Below, piece after piece: positions 48,045-57,040 of a stretch of 64,000 bases of DNA. The notes below the pieces were generated by a model, which was not told where the DNA came from, made no database searches, and was given only the letters and a program-made list of their open reading frames with translations. Numbering within the stretch: the first letter of the stretch is position 1; each line of letters begins with the position of its first letter. Both the position numbers and the translations under genes were made by a program. The stretch is from JANJTY01 sp038257155 (GTDB lineage: Bacteria > Pseudomonadota > Gammaproteobacteria > Xanthomonadales > Xanthomonadaceae). The stretch covers positions 124,001 through 188,000 of the forward strand of contig JBBSJP010000003.1 in NCBI GenBank assembly GCA_038257155.1, written 5' to 3'.

Positions 48045-50525
48045 GTGAAACTGACTCGCCGCAACGCCCTGAAACTGTCCATTTTGGCCGCCGGTATGCT
48101 TTCCAGCGGTTTGTCGCTGGCCGCAGCCGAGCTCGATCCCGTGCTTTCGAACATGCTGGGTTCGGCCCTGCCGGGCGATCGCCTCGAAGTGGTCATCAGC
48201 TATGCCCAGTCCAGTCCGGTGCGCGCCGATCAGCTCGCTGCGCTCACCCAGCTGGGCATCGATCAGGCGCTGAGCATGCAGAGCCTGCCGATCGCGGGTG
48301 CGCTGGCAACGCCGGCCCAGATCCAGTCGCTGGCCGCGCGCGATGATGTGGCTTCGATCTATTTCAATGCACCGCTGCAGTACATGAACCTCGATTCGCG
48401 CCGCATCAGCGGTGCGGCGCGCGCGGTCGACAATCCGGGTGACTTCGGGCGCGTGCTGCCCTACAGCGGCATGGGAGTCACGGTGCTGGTGAACGACTCG
48501 GGTGTCGACGCCACCCATATGGATCTGAGCTATGGCAACCATGTGGTCGAAAATGTGCAGGGATTGACCAATTTGCGCGCGGTTTCCGACGCATTGCCGG
48601 TGACCTATCTCGAGGGTCAACTCAACACCGATCTTGGTTCGGGACACGGCACCCACTGTGCCGGCACCGTGGGTGGCACCGGCGAGCGTTCCGCTGGTGA
48701 ACAGCGTGGCGCAGCACCTGGCGCGGACCTGGTCGGCTATGGCTCGGGCGGCGTGCTGCTGATCCTGGATGCGGTGGGCGGCATCGATTACGCGGTAACC
48801 AATCAGTTCCGGTTTCGCAGCCCGATCCGCATCACCAGCAATTCCTGGGGCAGCTCGGGCACGTTTGATCCGCTCAACCCGGTGAACATCGCCACCTATG
48901 AAGCCTTCAAGCGCGGCATCGTCAGCGTGTTCGCTGCCGGCAACGATGGCCCGGGCGAGGACACCCATAATCCCTATGCGCAGGCGCCCTGGGTGATCTC
49001 GGTCGGCGCAGGCGACAAGCAAGGCCGGCTGGCCGATTTCTCTTCGCGCGGCAAGCGTGGCGAGACTGGCACCTTCACCGTGCCGGACGGCAGCGAATGG
49101 ACCTATGTCAACGAGCCCACCATCGTCGCGACCGGCGTCGATGTGATCTCGACCCGCGCGGTGACCGGTTCCTTGCCTGCCCTGGCTGCGCCGCAGGACG
49201 TGGAGATGATCCCCACCGAGCAGCTGCCTTTCTATACGGTCATGAGTGGTACCTCGATGGCCACCCCGCACGTGGCTGGCATTGCCGCGCTGGTGCTCGA
49301 AGCCAACCCCGACCTTGATCCCCTGGAGCTCAAGGACCTGCTGCAGCGCACCGCCAGCAACATGAGCGGTCGCGAAAGCTGGGAGGTGGGCGCAGGTCAC
49401 GTCGATGCGTACGCGGCCCTGGTTGAGGCAGCCGGCTTGCGCGGCGACTTTGGCGACACCGTCAATGCCATGCGCAGCTTCCATGCAAACGCCTTGTTGC
49501 AGCCGGGTGCCAGCCAGCCGTTCTCGGTCGATTTCTCACCGGTGGGACCAACCGGCGAGATGCAGTTCGAGGTAGGTGAGCAGAGCGCGTGGGTCAGCGC
49601 CAGGGCGACGATCGACAGCAATACCCTCGCTCTCGTCCTGATCGATCCGGATGGCGTGCGCTACGGTTCGGCGATTGCTTTGCCCCTGCTTGGCTCCACC
49701 GTGGTGACCAGCGCGCCGGCCAAACCCGGAACCTGGACGGTGACCGTGCGCGGGGTGGGTTCGGTTTCCGGTGTCGCACTTGATCCGGCTGGAGCGACCA
49801 ACGGTTATGGCGTGCCCGGCACCGTGCAGGGAACCGTAAGCCTCCTCGACAGTGCCGGATTCACTGGCATGAACGATGTCGCCAATCATGAGGCGCGCGG
49901 CGCCATCGAGTTCGCCGTGTCGCGGCGCCTGATTGATGGCTATTCCGATCGCCTGTTCCGTCCCGATGCGGCTCTGCGTCGCAGCGAACTGGCGGACTAC
50001 CTGAGCATGGGCATCAGTCTGCGTCAGCGGCTGCCCAACAACGGTGGTGCCAGCTTTGCCGATGTGTCGCTCTCGCACCCGGCCTACGCATTCGTTGAAG
50101 CGGCCACTGCGAGTGGCGGCGCCCTTCGCGACTTGCAGCAGTCCCAGAATGGCGTGATCCGCCCGATCAATGGCAGTTTCAAGCCGAACGCCAATGTGAC
50201 CCGGCTCGACCTGGCCTATGCACTGGTGCAGAGTCTGGCCTTGCAGTCGGAAGCGCAGTCCTTCAACGGAGATCTGACGGCATTCATCAACGGCCAGCGC
50301 GTTCCGGTTCTGGATGCAGCGAGCATTCCCGCCAACATGCGCGGGTATGTGCAGCTTGCGCTCGACGCAGGACTGATCAACGCACGCTTCGCGCTGAAGC
50401 AGGGTCCGTTCGATCTTCAGCCCACCCTTGTTGCTTACTTCGACCCTGGCCAGGCGGTAACGCGCGCAGCCTATGCGGTGGCGGCCGGACGTTACCTCAC
50501 ACAGTTCACCCAAGCCATTCCCTGA
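48045..50525 (+). CDS. Secreted S8 protease with SLH-like repeats
   Basis: 826 residues from GTG 48045 (GGAG 8 bases upstream). The N-terminus KLTRRNALKLSILAAGMLSS has a twin-arginine pattern. A pro-region, then the triad D151 (VLVNDSGVDATH), H201 (GSGHGTHCAG) and S405 (MSGTSMATPHVAG), with N301 in AAGNDGPG. A beta-sandwich follows. The last about 200 residues hold SLH-like repeats: ARGAIEFAVSRRLIDGYSDR, FRPDAALRRSELADYLSMGI, NANVTRLDLAYALVQSL and YFDPGQAVTRAAYAVAAGRYL. SLH units anchor proteins to the cell wall in other bacteria. A terminator follows. Confidence 0.9.
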   Translation: MKLTRRNALKLSILAAGMLSSGLSLAAAELDPVLSNMLGSALPGDRLEVVISYAQSSPVRADQLAALTQLGIDQALSMQSLPIAGALATPAQIQSLAARDDVASIYFNAPLQYMNLDSRRISGAARAVDNPGDFGRVLPYSGMGVTVLVNDSGVDATHMDLSYGNHVVENVQGLTNLRAVSDALPVTYLEGQLNTDLGSGHGTHCAGTVGGTGERSAGEQRGAAPGADLVGYGSGGVLLILDAVGGIDYAVTNQFRFRSPIRITSNSWGSSGTFDPLNPVNIATYEAFKRGIVSVFAAGNDGPGEDTHNPYAQAPWVISVGAGDKQGRLADFSSRGKRGETGTFTVPDGSEWTYVNEPTIVATGVDVISTRAVTGSLPALAAPQDVEMIPTEQLPFYTVMSGTSMATPHVAGIAALVLEANPDLDPLELKDLLQRTASNMSGRESWEVGAGHVDAYAALVEAAGLRGDFGDTVNAMRSFHANALLQPGASQPFSVDFSPVGPTGEMQFEVGEQSAWVSARATIDSNTLALVLIDPDGVRYGSAIALPLLGSTVVTSAPAKPGTWTVTVRGVGSVSGVALDPAGATNGYGVPGTVQGTVSLLDSAGFTGMNDVANHEARGAIEFAVSRRLIDGYSDRLFRPDAALRRSELADYLSMGISLRQRLPNNGGASFADVSLSHPAYAFVEAATASGGALRDLQQSQNGVIRPINGSFKPNANVTRLDLAYALVQSLALQSEAQSFNGDLTAFINGQRVPVLDAASIPANMRGYVQLALDAGLINARFALKQGPFDLQPTLVAYFDPGQAVTRAAYAVAAGRYLTQFTQAIP

Positions 50526-50574
50526 ATCTTTCCGCTGCGTCCTTTACTCCCCGGCGAGGACATCCGGAAAGTAC

Positions 50575-50602
50575 GATCGGCCCGGAGCAATCCGGGCCGA
50601 TC
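50575..50602 (+). terminator. Terminator after the S8-SLH protease
   Basis: A 12-base-pair perfect stem (GATCGGCCCGGA and complement) with loop GCAA, followed by CCCTTT, 50 bases after the stop codon. Confidence 0.75.
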
Positions 50603-50668
50603 CCTTTGCAGGCGCTGACTGCTCCAGCCGGCTCTGGGAGGATGCAGGACTGGTGAAGATTCGAGCCG

Positions 50669-51160
50669 TCAGCGCAGCACGTTCTCAAGGCCCGGAGCCG
50701 AATTGAGCAGGCTCGAAAAATCAAAATCCTCGTTCCGGTTGCGTGGCTCGGAGCTGCGGATCTTGCCCTGCAGCTGGTAGCGGACCGAACCACTACGCAG
50801 GGCTTCCTTCAGCGCCGCCCCGGCAACCGCAGACGGTGTGATGCTGGTCCGAACGAGTTCGGCCGAGCTGGCTGGTACATCCAGCCCAGGCGCAAGCGAC
50901 ACCCGCGCCGCCTCGTGCCCGGCCACATCGAACCGCGCCTCGACCGTCTCCATGCGCATGCCGACGTTGCTGAAGTTCTGCAAGCGGAACGCCACCGACC
51001 AGGTTCCATCGGGCTCGATGCGCAGTTCCTGCACGCTCATGCTGGGCGGAAAGAGCTTTTGCTTGACACCGGTTCCGCCGCCGCAGGCCGACAGCAGCAG
51101 GGCGCAAAGTCCGGCGGCGAAAATGTGGCGCAGATTTCTGCGCAAGGGTATTTGAAGCAC
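50669..51160 (-). CDS. LEA type-2 family lipoprotein
   Basis: 163 residues from GTG 51160 (GGAG 8 bases upstream). The lipobox ALLLSACGGG follows a basic, hydrophobic signal (LRRNLRHIFAAGLC). The mature part has an immunoglobulin-like WHy/LEA14 pattern: TWSVAFRLQNFSNVGMRMETVEARF, EAARVSLAPGLDVPASSAELV. Function unknown; envelope location is predicted from the lipobox. Divergent from the TspO-family gene. Confidence 0.75.
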   Translation of the reverse strand: MLQIPLRRNLRHIFAAGLCALLLSACGGGTGVKQKLFPPSMSVQELRIEPDGTWSVAFRLQNFSNVGMRMETVEARFDVAGHEAARVSLAPGLDVPASSAELVRTSITPSAVAGAALKEALRSGSVRYQLQGKIRSSEPRNRNEDFDFSSLLNSAPGLENVLR

Positions 51161-51297
51161 GGTTGAGTCTCCGGCACGTTGGGCGAGGCCGAGCATAACA
51201 GGGCAGGAGCGGGTGCTTTGCGTGCCGATCCTTGTCAACAACGCGGCGTGCCGGTTTGTGCACATACCTGCGACGCAAACACGCGCAAAATGCCCGC

Positions 51298-51774
51298 ATG
51301 CAAACGACCAAGCGTGGCTGGAAATCCTGGGTAGGCTTGTTGCTGTTCCTGGTGCTGGCCTTTTTGGCGGCGTCACCCGGTGCGCTGTTTCCCCCCGGCG
51401 CGTGGTACGCATCCCTGCAACCTCCGTTCTATGCACCGCCAAACTGGATTTTCGGACCGGTCTGGACCCTGCTTTACATCGGCATCGCGGTTTCCGGTTG
51501 GCTGGTCTGGCGACGCCGTGGCCTGCAAACAAGGGAAATGGGCCTCTGGGCCATGCAGCTACTGCTCAACGCCCTTTGGACGCCCCTGTTTTTCGGCCTC
51601 AACTGGCTAGGCGTCGCCCTGGTCGAAATGGCGCTGTTGTGGCTGGCGATCCTGGTGTGCACGCGTGCTTTCTGGAACGTGAGCCGCCCGGCATCCGTCC
51701 TGCTGATGCCTTACCTGGTGTGGGTCAGTTTTGCGTGGCTGCTCAATGCGGGCTTCTGGTGGCTCAATCGCTGA
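51298..51774 (+). CDS. tspO: TspO/MBR family protein
   Basis: 158 residues from ATG 51298. Five hydrophobic segments rich in tryptophan, with the family motifs WYASLQPPFYAPPNWIFGPVW, LLNALWTPLFFGLNWLG and the closing segment YLVWVSFAWLLNAGFWWLNR. TspO proteins bind porphyrins and other ligands in the membrane; the physiological role varies. It is the last chromosomal gene before the island. Confidence 0.9.
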   Translation: MQTTKRGWKSWVGLLLFLVLAFLAASPGALFPPGAWYASLQPPFYAPPNWIFGPVWTLLYIGIAVSGWLVWRRRGLQTREMGLWAMQLLLNALWTPLFFGLNWLGVALVEMALLWLAILVCTRAFWNVSRPASVLLMPYLVWVSFAWLLNAGFWWLNR

Positions 51775-51917
51775 ACTCGTCAACAGATGCACCGCAACCG
51801 AGCCTTCGGCCTTGAGGCAAGTTGATCTTGTGACGCAATGCCGTGAGCCCCTCTCCCGCACGCGGGGCTCGGCGCACCGGATACGTAAGGCGAAGCGCGG
51901 GGACAGGTCTTGCGGAA

Positions 51918-51966
51918 ATGGTGGCCGGGGACGGAATCGAACCGCCGACACGGGGATTTTCAATCC
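51918..51966 (+). other. attL (49-bp copy of the tRNA-Phe 3' half)
   Basis: Identical to 62585-62633. It covers anticodon stem-loop to CCA of the tRNA but lacks the 5' half, so it is not a tRNA gene. The CCGCTAGCGG palindrome follows directly at 51965. Confidence 0.9.
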
Positions 51967-52097
51967 GCTAGCGGGGTTTTTCCAAGTCGTTGTTCATAAA
52001 GTGTTTCCGATGCTGCAGGCCTTTCTATACCTAGCTTTCAATTGTTCGCAAGGGGATAACATGCCATCATAAGCCATCGCATTTGGTGAACAATTCA

Positions 52098-52184
52098 CCG
52101 GACACACGCCGGACACAGAACGCCAACACGGGGACACACCCGACACGGGGATTCTGATCCAAGACACGGGGATTCCGTGTCCGG
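52098..52184 (+). promoter_or_regulatory. Arm-type repeat sites upstream of the integrase
   Basis: CCGGACAC occurs twice, 11 bases apart, at 52098-52116, and inverted (GTGTCCGG) at 52177-52184, just before the integrase Shine-Dalgarno. The motif GACACGGGGATT is also present near 52143 and 52163 and within attL. A near-identical 19-base pair of repeats lies at the other end (62496-62514). Position and duplication fit integrase or excisionase arm sites and possible autoregulation (inference). Confidence 0.55.
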
Positions 52185-52200
52185 CGACATCGGAGGAAGC

Positions 52201-53538
52201 ATGGCTAAGCTGGTACTGAATGACAAAACCGTTCGCGACCTGGAGCCGCCAGAGCGAGGAAACCGGATTGATTACGACGAACCGAAGGGACCGCGGGACC
52301 GCGAGTTTGTGCGGGGCTTTGCGGTCCGCACCACGGCAGCCGGTAGCAAGGCATTCTTACTGGTCTATGTGACCAAGGACGGCAGGGAGCGCCGGCAGAC
52401 CATCGGGGCGTTCGGGGCGCACACCGTCACGACTGCCAGAGAGGCCGCGCGCTCGCTGCGCCTGCAGGTTGATGCTGGTGATGACCCGTTCGCGGCACAG
52501 CAGGATAGGCGCAGCACGGCGGAGGCCAAGCGCGACCGGGACGGGGCCACGCTGGGCGTCATGCTTGAAGCGTACGTGCTGGCGCTCAAGCGCGGCAGGA
52601 AGGCCAGCGCGGCAAAGGTCGAGGGCGAGATTCACCGCACGATCAAAACCCCGTTCCCGGCGCTTTGGAAAAAGCCGGCCGGAGACGTGACGCTCGAAGA
52701 CCTAGTGAAGATCACCAATCGACTGGTGCGATCAGGTACATGGAGGCAGGCGGAAAAGACCCGCGCCTATCTGCGCAGCGCATACACCGCATGCGTTGCG
52801 GCAAGAGGTAGCAGCGCCAGCGCCGACCTGTTCGCGGGGTTCGAGCATGTGCAGAACGTTGCGCGCGACTTGGCCACTATCGACAGGCCCGGAGGCGAGA
52901 GGACGCCGGAGCAGGGGCCAGAGAAGCGCGCGCTGAGCGTGGCCGAGCTCGCCGCGTACTGGCGTCGCATCCGAAGCATGGAAGGCCCGCACGGGGCCGC
53001 GCTGCGCTTCCATCTGCTGACTGGAGCGCAACGCGCGGAACAGCTAGCGCGCCTGACCGTGGCGGACTTGGACCGCGATACCAAAACCGTCACTTTGATG
53101 GACGGCAAAGGTCGGAGAAAGACGCCCCGCGCGCATGTGGTCCCGCTGCTACCTGATGCGCTCGCGGCGCTCGATGCGATGCGAGGGGACAAGGGGCCGC
53201 ATCTGTTTACGCTTGACAGTGGCCAGCATGGTGCCGGCTATCACACCCTGCGCGGCATCGTGCTGGGCGTCGCTGAGCAGATGGCCGAGGCCGGCGAAAC
53301 GTCCGCCACGTTCACGCCGGGAGAGCTGCGCATCACCGTCGAGACGCGGCTCTCTGCACTCAAGGTGCCACGCGAAACCCGCGCGCATCTGCAGAGCCAC
53401 GGGCTTGGGGGCGTGCAGGGGAAGCACTACGACAGGCATGACTATCTGGACGAAAAGCGCGACGCGCTCAGGGCGCTGCGCCGGCTATGTGACCCGCAAC
53501 CGGCCAAGGTTTCTACGATAGCCGGGCGTCGTAAGTGA
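52201..53538 (+). CDS. int: Tyrosine recombinase (phage-type integrase)
   Basis: 445 residues from ATG 52201 (CGGAGGAAGC upstream). N-terminal DUF4102-like arm-binding region (VLNDKTVRDLEPPERGNRID.., FLLVYVTKDGRERRQTIGAF), SAM-like core binding domain and catalytic domain. Catalytic residues: R in LTGAQRAEQLARL, R in PGELRITVETRL (the usual H of the HxxR box is G here), H in LQSHGLGG and Y in KHYDRHDY. It would integrate the element at tRNA-Phe. The gene is next to attL, at the end opposite the intact tRNA, and is coupled to the next gene by GTGA. Confidence 0.92.
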   Translation: MAKLVLNDKTVRDLEPPERGNRIDYDEPKGPRDREFVRGFAVRTTAAGSKAFLLVYVTKDGRERRQTIGAFGAHTVTTAREAARSLRLQVDAGDDPFAAQQDRRSTAEAKRDRDGATLGVMLEAYVLALKRGRKASAAKVEGEIHRTIKTPFPALWKKPAGDVTLEDLVKITNRLVRSGTWRQAEKTRAYLRSAYTACVAARGSSASADLFAGFEHVQNVARDLATIDRPGGERTPEQGPEKRALSVAELAAYWRRIRSMEGPHGAALRFHLLTGAQRAEQLARLTVADLDRDTKTVTLMDGKGRRKTPRAHVVPLLPDALAALDAMRGDKGPHLFTLDSGQHGAGYHTLRGIVLGVAEQMAEAGETSATFTPGELRITVETRLSALKVPRETRAHLQSHGLGGVQGKHYDRHDYLDEKRDALRALRRLCDPQPAKVSTIAGRRK

Positions 53539-54155
53539 CCAAGCGCAAGACGGTGGAGTTCAAAGGCGCATGGATGGATGGCCGCATGCCTGATGCCCTT
53601 GTCATCACGCGCCTGCGCACTGAGTCGGCGACAATCGACCCGGCGCCCGTACTGGCCGCGCTCTGCAGGTCCATGGAGCTGTGGCGGTTTGACCAAAAAA
53701 GGCAGGCCGCAGAGCCGGAGCCGGCAGAGTGGGCGGGGCTGGTCGCTGCTATCGCGGTCGATTCGCCAGTGACACATGAAGGCGCCTTATTGCTGACTCG
53801 CCGCATCGGTGCGCTTCCTGCGCAGGTGCTGGCGTGGATCGATACAGCACTGTTCGAGGATCGCCGCATCGGGCGCGTCCAGCTGATCGCGCGGCTGACT
53901 GAAAGCCCAAACGATCAGGATGCGCAGGTGCTGCGCGATGCCCTAGAGAGGGTGCGCGTGTTCCTGGAAAACGTCAGAGGAAAGCGTGGGCCGCGCCACG
54001 CTGTTGGTCCGCATCTGCGGCGCGTCGTCGCCCTTCTAGTGGAGCAAGGCATCCCGTCTGTTCGGGCGCGAGTATTGGCCGCCGACCTGCTGCGCCTTTG
54101 CGGCATCCCTGCGCCAGAGGGTAGGAGCCAGCTGGCCGCACTGGTTCGCGAATAG
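53535..54155 (+). CDS. Unknown protein coupled to the integrase
   Basis: 206 residues from GTG 53535, overlapping the integrase stop. Mostly alpha-helical, with VLAALCRSMELWRFDQKRQA and ALERVRVFLENVRGKRGPRH. The C-terminus LVEQGIPSVRARVLAADLLRLCG could be a short HTH. No family recognised. Position suggests a role in integration or control of the element. Confidence 0.6.
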   Translation: MTKRKTVEFKGAWMDGRMPDALVITRLRTESATIDPAPVLAALCRSMELWRFDQKRQAAEPEPAEWAGLVAAIAVDSPVTHEGALLLTRRIGALPAQVLAWIDTALFEDRRIGRVQLIARLTESPNDQDAQVLRDALERVRVFLENVRGKRGPRHAVGPHLRRVVALLVEQGIPSVRARVLAADLLRLCGIPAPEGRSQLAALVRE

Positions 54156-54233
54156 GCGAGGGGGAAATTATCGGACAACCGAGGCGCGTGATGGAACTTT
54201 AATGCTGGTGCCCTAACAACGAAGGCATCACAC

Positions 54234-54434
54234 ATGAATACGATCAATGACCGCTACATCGCCCCACCGAAGGCCGCAAAACTGGTTGACCGATCCGTCG
54301 TCACGCTTGAGCGCTGGCGCCGACTTAGGATCGGTCCACCCTTTTACCGCGTCTGCGGGCGCGTGCTCTACGACCCTTCCGAAATCGAGGAATGGATAGC
54401 TTCCCAACGGCAGGCGCCGGGGGATGCCGCATGA
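54234..54434 (+). CDS. AlpA/excisionase-like HTH regulator
   Basis: 66 residues with a MerR-like winged HTH: YIAPPKAAKLVDRSVVTLER, WRRLRIGPPFYRVCGRVLYD and PSEIEEWIAS. AlpA-like proteins control excision and early genes in P4-type elements and PICIs. Stop overlaps the next start (ATGA). Confidence 0.8.
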   Translation: MNTINDRYIAPPKAAKLVDRSVVTLERWRRLRIGPPFYRVCGRVLYDPSEIEEWIASQRQAPGDAA

Positions 54435-54673
54435 CCACCACCGCATCACACCTCGCCGAAGTCGCTGCGCGGCGCGACCTAGCAGGCAAGACGCTACCGA
54501 TACACCGTCGTCTGCAGGGACTGCATGACGGTGCTGGTCGACTGGAAACGGCCACGCGATCCTGGCCCACATTCGCACCGCGGCCGGCCGCGCTCGATGA
54601 AGCATTGAACCTGGTTGAAGGCCTGCGCCGCGAGCTGCTGGCGCTGCGCGCAGAGTTGCAGAACGCGAAGTGA
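54431..54673 (+). CDS. Small unknown protein
   Basis: 80 residues from ATG 54431, overlapping the HTH gene stop. Helical, ending LDEALNLVEGLRRELLALRAEL, which could form a coiled coil. No motif known. Supported by overlap and position within a plus-strand run. Confidence 0.5.
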   Translation: MTTTASHLAEVAARRDLAGKTLPIHRRLQGLHDGAGRLETATRSWPTFAPRPAALDEALNLVEGLRRELLALRAELQNAK

Positions 54674-54710
54674 TCCCGCCGTGAGGCGGCATATCCCACG
54701 AGGAGGAACT

Positions 54711-55385
54711 ATGCGAACCCCAAACGCGCGAAACCCGGCTGGCGGGCCGGGCTTCGAGGTGTCACATCACAACAATTTCTACGCACAGAATGCCACCGTC
54801 GAGACTCTGCTGCAACGGCTTGATGCGGTGCAGAAGTCCGGCAACGGCTGGCGCGCGAAGTGTCCCGCATGCGGCGGACAGTCCCGGAAGCTAAGCGTTT
54901 CGCAGTCTGATGACAGGGTGCTTATCCACTGTTTCGGATGCAGCGATGCCGATGGCGTCCTGGCCGCCGTCGGGCTGAAGTGGACAGACCTACTTCCTCC
55001 GCGCACATGGCCGCAATCACCGGAGGATCGCAAGCGCGCGCGCCGCGCGATACGGGAATGCGGATGGTCTGCAGCGCTAAGTGTGTTGCCGACTGAGGCG
55101 GTGGTTCTGCACCTCGCTGCGCAGATGATTGCAGATGCGGAGCCGCTACCAGTTGAGGACCGCGAACGCCTGGCGCTGGCCTGCATGCGTGTCGACAGGG
55201 CCGCATTGGTTCTGGTCGAACGTGAGACATGGAAACCCGACTACTGCTATCAGCCTGCGCGGCTGGTTGCGCTGAAACGTGACGCCGTGACGGAGCTACG
55301 CCGGCAATTGGATCGCGCAGAAATGGAAGCGACTGCCGCTGAAGCTGCACTGGCTGCGCTCAACCACGCGCGAGGTGCCGCATGA
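54711..55385 (+). CDS. CHC2-type zinc-finger protein (primase-like)
   Basis: 224 residues from ATG 54711 (AGGAGGAAC upstream). Cysteines C51, C54, C74 and C77 (CPACGGQSRKLSV.., HCFGCSDADGV) form the zinc-binding start of DnaG/P4-type primases. No TOPRIM catalytic domain follows; the rest is helical. It could help initiate element replication. Its stop overlaps the ATPase start. Confidence 0.7.
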   Translation: MRTPNARNPAGGPGFEVSHHNNFYAQNATVETLLQRLDAVQKSGNGWRAKCPACGGQSRKLSVSQSDDRVLIHCFGCSDADGVLAAVGLKWTDLLPPRTWPQSPEDRKRARRAIRECGWSAALSVLPTEAVVLHLAAQMIADAEPLPVEDRERLALACMRVDRAALVLVERETWKPDYCYQPARLVALKRDAVTELRRQLDRAEMEATAAEAALAALNHARGAA

Positions 55386-56656
55386 GCCGCCTTGAGGCTG
55401 CCGCGCTCGCCGCTGTGAGTGCCGAACGCGCGCTGATACCTGTATCGCCTGGCGACATCATGCAGGCCGAGGTGCCCGCCCCGCGCTTTGTCTTGCAGCC
55501 GCTGATCCCGCGTCGCCTGGTGACGCTGCTAGGCGGCCACGGCGGCGCTGGTAAGTCTGTCCTGGCCCTGGCGATAGTGGCGCACGTCGCAGCGGGCAAA
55601 AACTGGGCAGGCCTGGACGTGGTGCCCGGTAGCGCCTTGTTTGTCAGTCTGGAAGATCCCGCCGACGTGGTGAGGTTCCGGCTCCGCAAGATCATTGCCG
55701 AGTGTGAACTGGACGCGGAAGCCGTGGCGGAGAATCTGCTGATAGCAGACGGCACCGCTGGCGATGCTGCACTAGCCCGCGAGGCAAACGACGGCGCCAG
55801 CAAGCGCACGGTGCCCACGTCTGTCTATGACGAAATGGCCGCGCTGTCTGTAGGCCGTGACCTGATAGTGATCGACAACGCCAGCGACGGTTTCGACGGA
55901 TCGGAAAACGACCGCCGACAGGTTCGCGCCTTCATGCGGATGTTGGTAGCCGTGGCCCGCGACAACGATGCCGCCGTGCTGTTGCTCGCGCATATCGACA
56001 AGCAAGCGGCTAGGTTCGGATCGCAAGGCAACAGCTACAGCGGCTCGACGGCATGGCATAACTCAGCCCGCAGTCGCCTTGCCCTTGTGGATACCGATGG
56101 CGTGATCGAACTACTCCACGAGAAGCACAACCACAGCCGAGGCGAGCCACCTATCCCGATGCGCTGGACCGATAGCGGCGTGCTGGTGCCGATGGCCGCG
56201 ACAAAGACACTGCAAGCCGACGATGCCGCCGACGTGCTGCGCGTGCTGCAGGTCGCCGCCGCGCAAGGCGTGGATGTAGGAGCCGCACGCACCGGACCTA
56301 CGACGGCTCAGACCGTCCTGGCCACGTTCCCCGAGCTACCCGAACGCCTGCGAGGCACCAAAGGCCGCCGCGCTTTCTGGGCTGCTGTGTCGAAACTACA
56401 GGACAGCGGAAAGGTTCGCATCGCCGAGGTTCGGACCTCGCACCGGAACATGCGGAAGGTATTCATTGCGGAACCACCGCACGCGGAAGTGCTGCGCGGT
56501 AATCCCCCACACCCCCTATGCGTGAATGCAGCGCATAGGGGTGCGGAGGTTTGCGGAGGTTTGCGGGAGTTCGACGAAACGGAACCACCGCAAACCCCCG
56601 CACCTGATGAAGCCGCAACCGCAGCCTATCGAGCGGCCCGCGATGGCACCGCGTAA
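55382..56656 (+). CDS. RecA-like ATPase (RepA/DnaB-helicase-type)
   Basis: 424 residues. Walker A LLGGHGGAGKSVLALAIV near 50-67; Walker B-like DLIVIDNASDGFDGSEND; LLAHIDKQAARFGSQGNSYS resembles RepA-type replicative helicase proteins of plasmids and phage elements. The C-terminal region is proline-rich. Together with the zinc-finger protein it looks like a replication module. Start overlaps the preceding stop (ATGA). Confidence 0.8.
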   Translation: MSRLEAAALAAVSAERALIPVSPGDIMQAEVPAPRFVLQPLIPRRLVTLLGGHGGAGKSVLALAIVAHVAAGKNWAGLDVVPGSALFVSLEDPADVVRFRLRKIIAECELDAEAVAENLLIADGTAGDAALAREANDGASKRTVPTSVYDEMAALSVGRDLIVIDNASDGFDGSENDRRQVRAFMRMLVAVARDNDAAVLLLAHIDKQAARFGSQGNSYSGSTAWHNSARSRLALVDTDGVIELLHEKHNHSRGEPPIPMRWTDSGVLVPMAATKTLQADDAADVLRVLQVAAAQGVDVGAARTGPTTAQTVLATFPELPERLRGTKGRRAFWAAVSKLQDSGKVRIAEVRTSHRNMRKVFIAEPPHAEVLRGNPPHPLCVNAAHRGAEVCGGLREFDETEPPQTPAPDEAATAAYRAARDGTA

Positions 56657-56695
56657 CCCAACCCCGAACCGACCACCACGCCCTGAGGTGCTGCC

Positions 56696-56965
56696 GTGAG
56701 CCGCTGCCCGCAGTGCGGTGCCGGCCTGCCCGCCCACGCCCGATTCTGTTGTGTCTGCGGCCAGCCGACCTCGCATCCGGTCGCCGTCAAGATCACTTGC
56801 GCCGAGGCGGCCAGATTATTGTCCAAGAGCGCGCGCACGCTGGAAGGATGGCGACGCAATCGGCGTGGCCCTCCGTTTTTCAAACCAAAAACCGGCCGTC
56901 TGTTCTACCTGCTGTCAGATGTTTTGGAATGGAAAAGTAGCGGGCGCGTTCTGACGCGGGGATAA
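56696..56965 (+). CDS. Zinc-ribbon plus HTH fusion protein
   Basis: 89 residues from GTG 56696. The first 25 residues form a zinc ribbon (CPQCGAGLPAHARFCCVCGQ, four Cys), joined to a MerR-type HTH (ITCAEAARLLSKSARTLEGW, RRNRRGPPFFKPKTGRLFYL) similar to excisionase-type domains. The combination is unusual. Possibly a regulator of capsid-region genes, which start 75 bases downstream. Confidence 0.7.
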   Translation: MSRCPQCGAGLPAHARFCCVCGQPTSHPVAVKITCAEAARLLSKSARTLEGWRRNRRGPPFFKPKTGRLFYLLSDVLEWKSSGRVLTRG

Positions 56966-57040
56966 GCCCGCAAAACTCCGCGAAGGGCGAAGTGGCAGCG
57001 GGGCACACTGGACTCACCATCAACGAACGGAGTTACAAAC

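Noticed and set aside
51918..51966. A second tRNA gene at the left end of the island
   Set aside because: Only the 3' half of tRNA-Phe is present, with no acceptor 5' strand or D-arm; it is attL.
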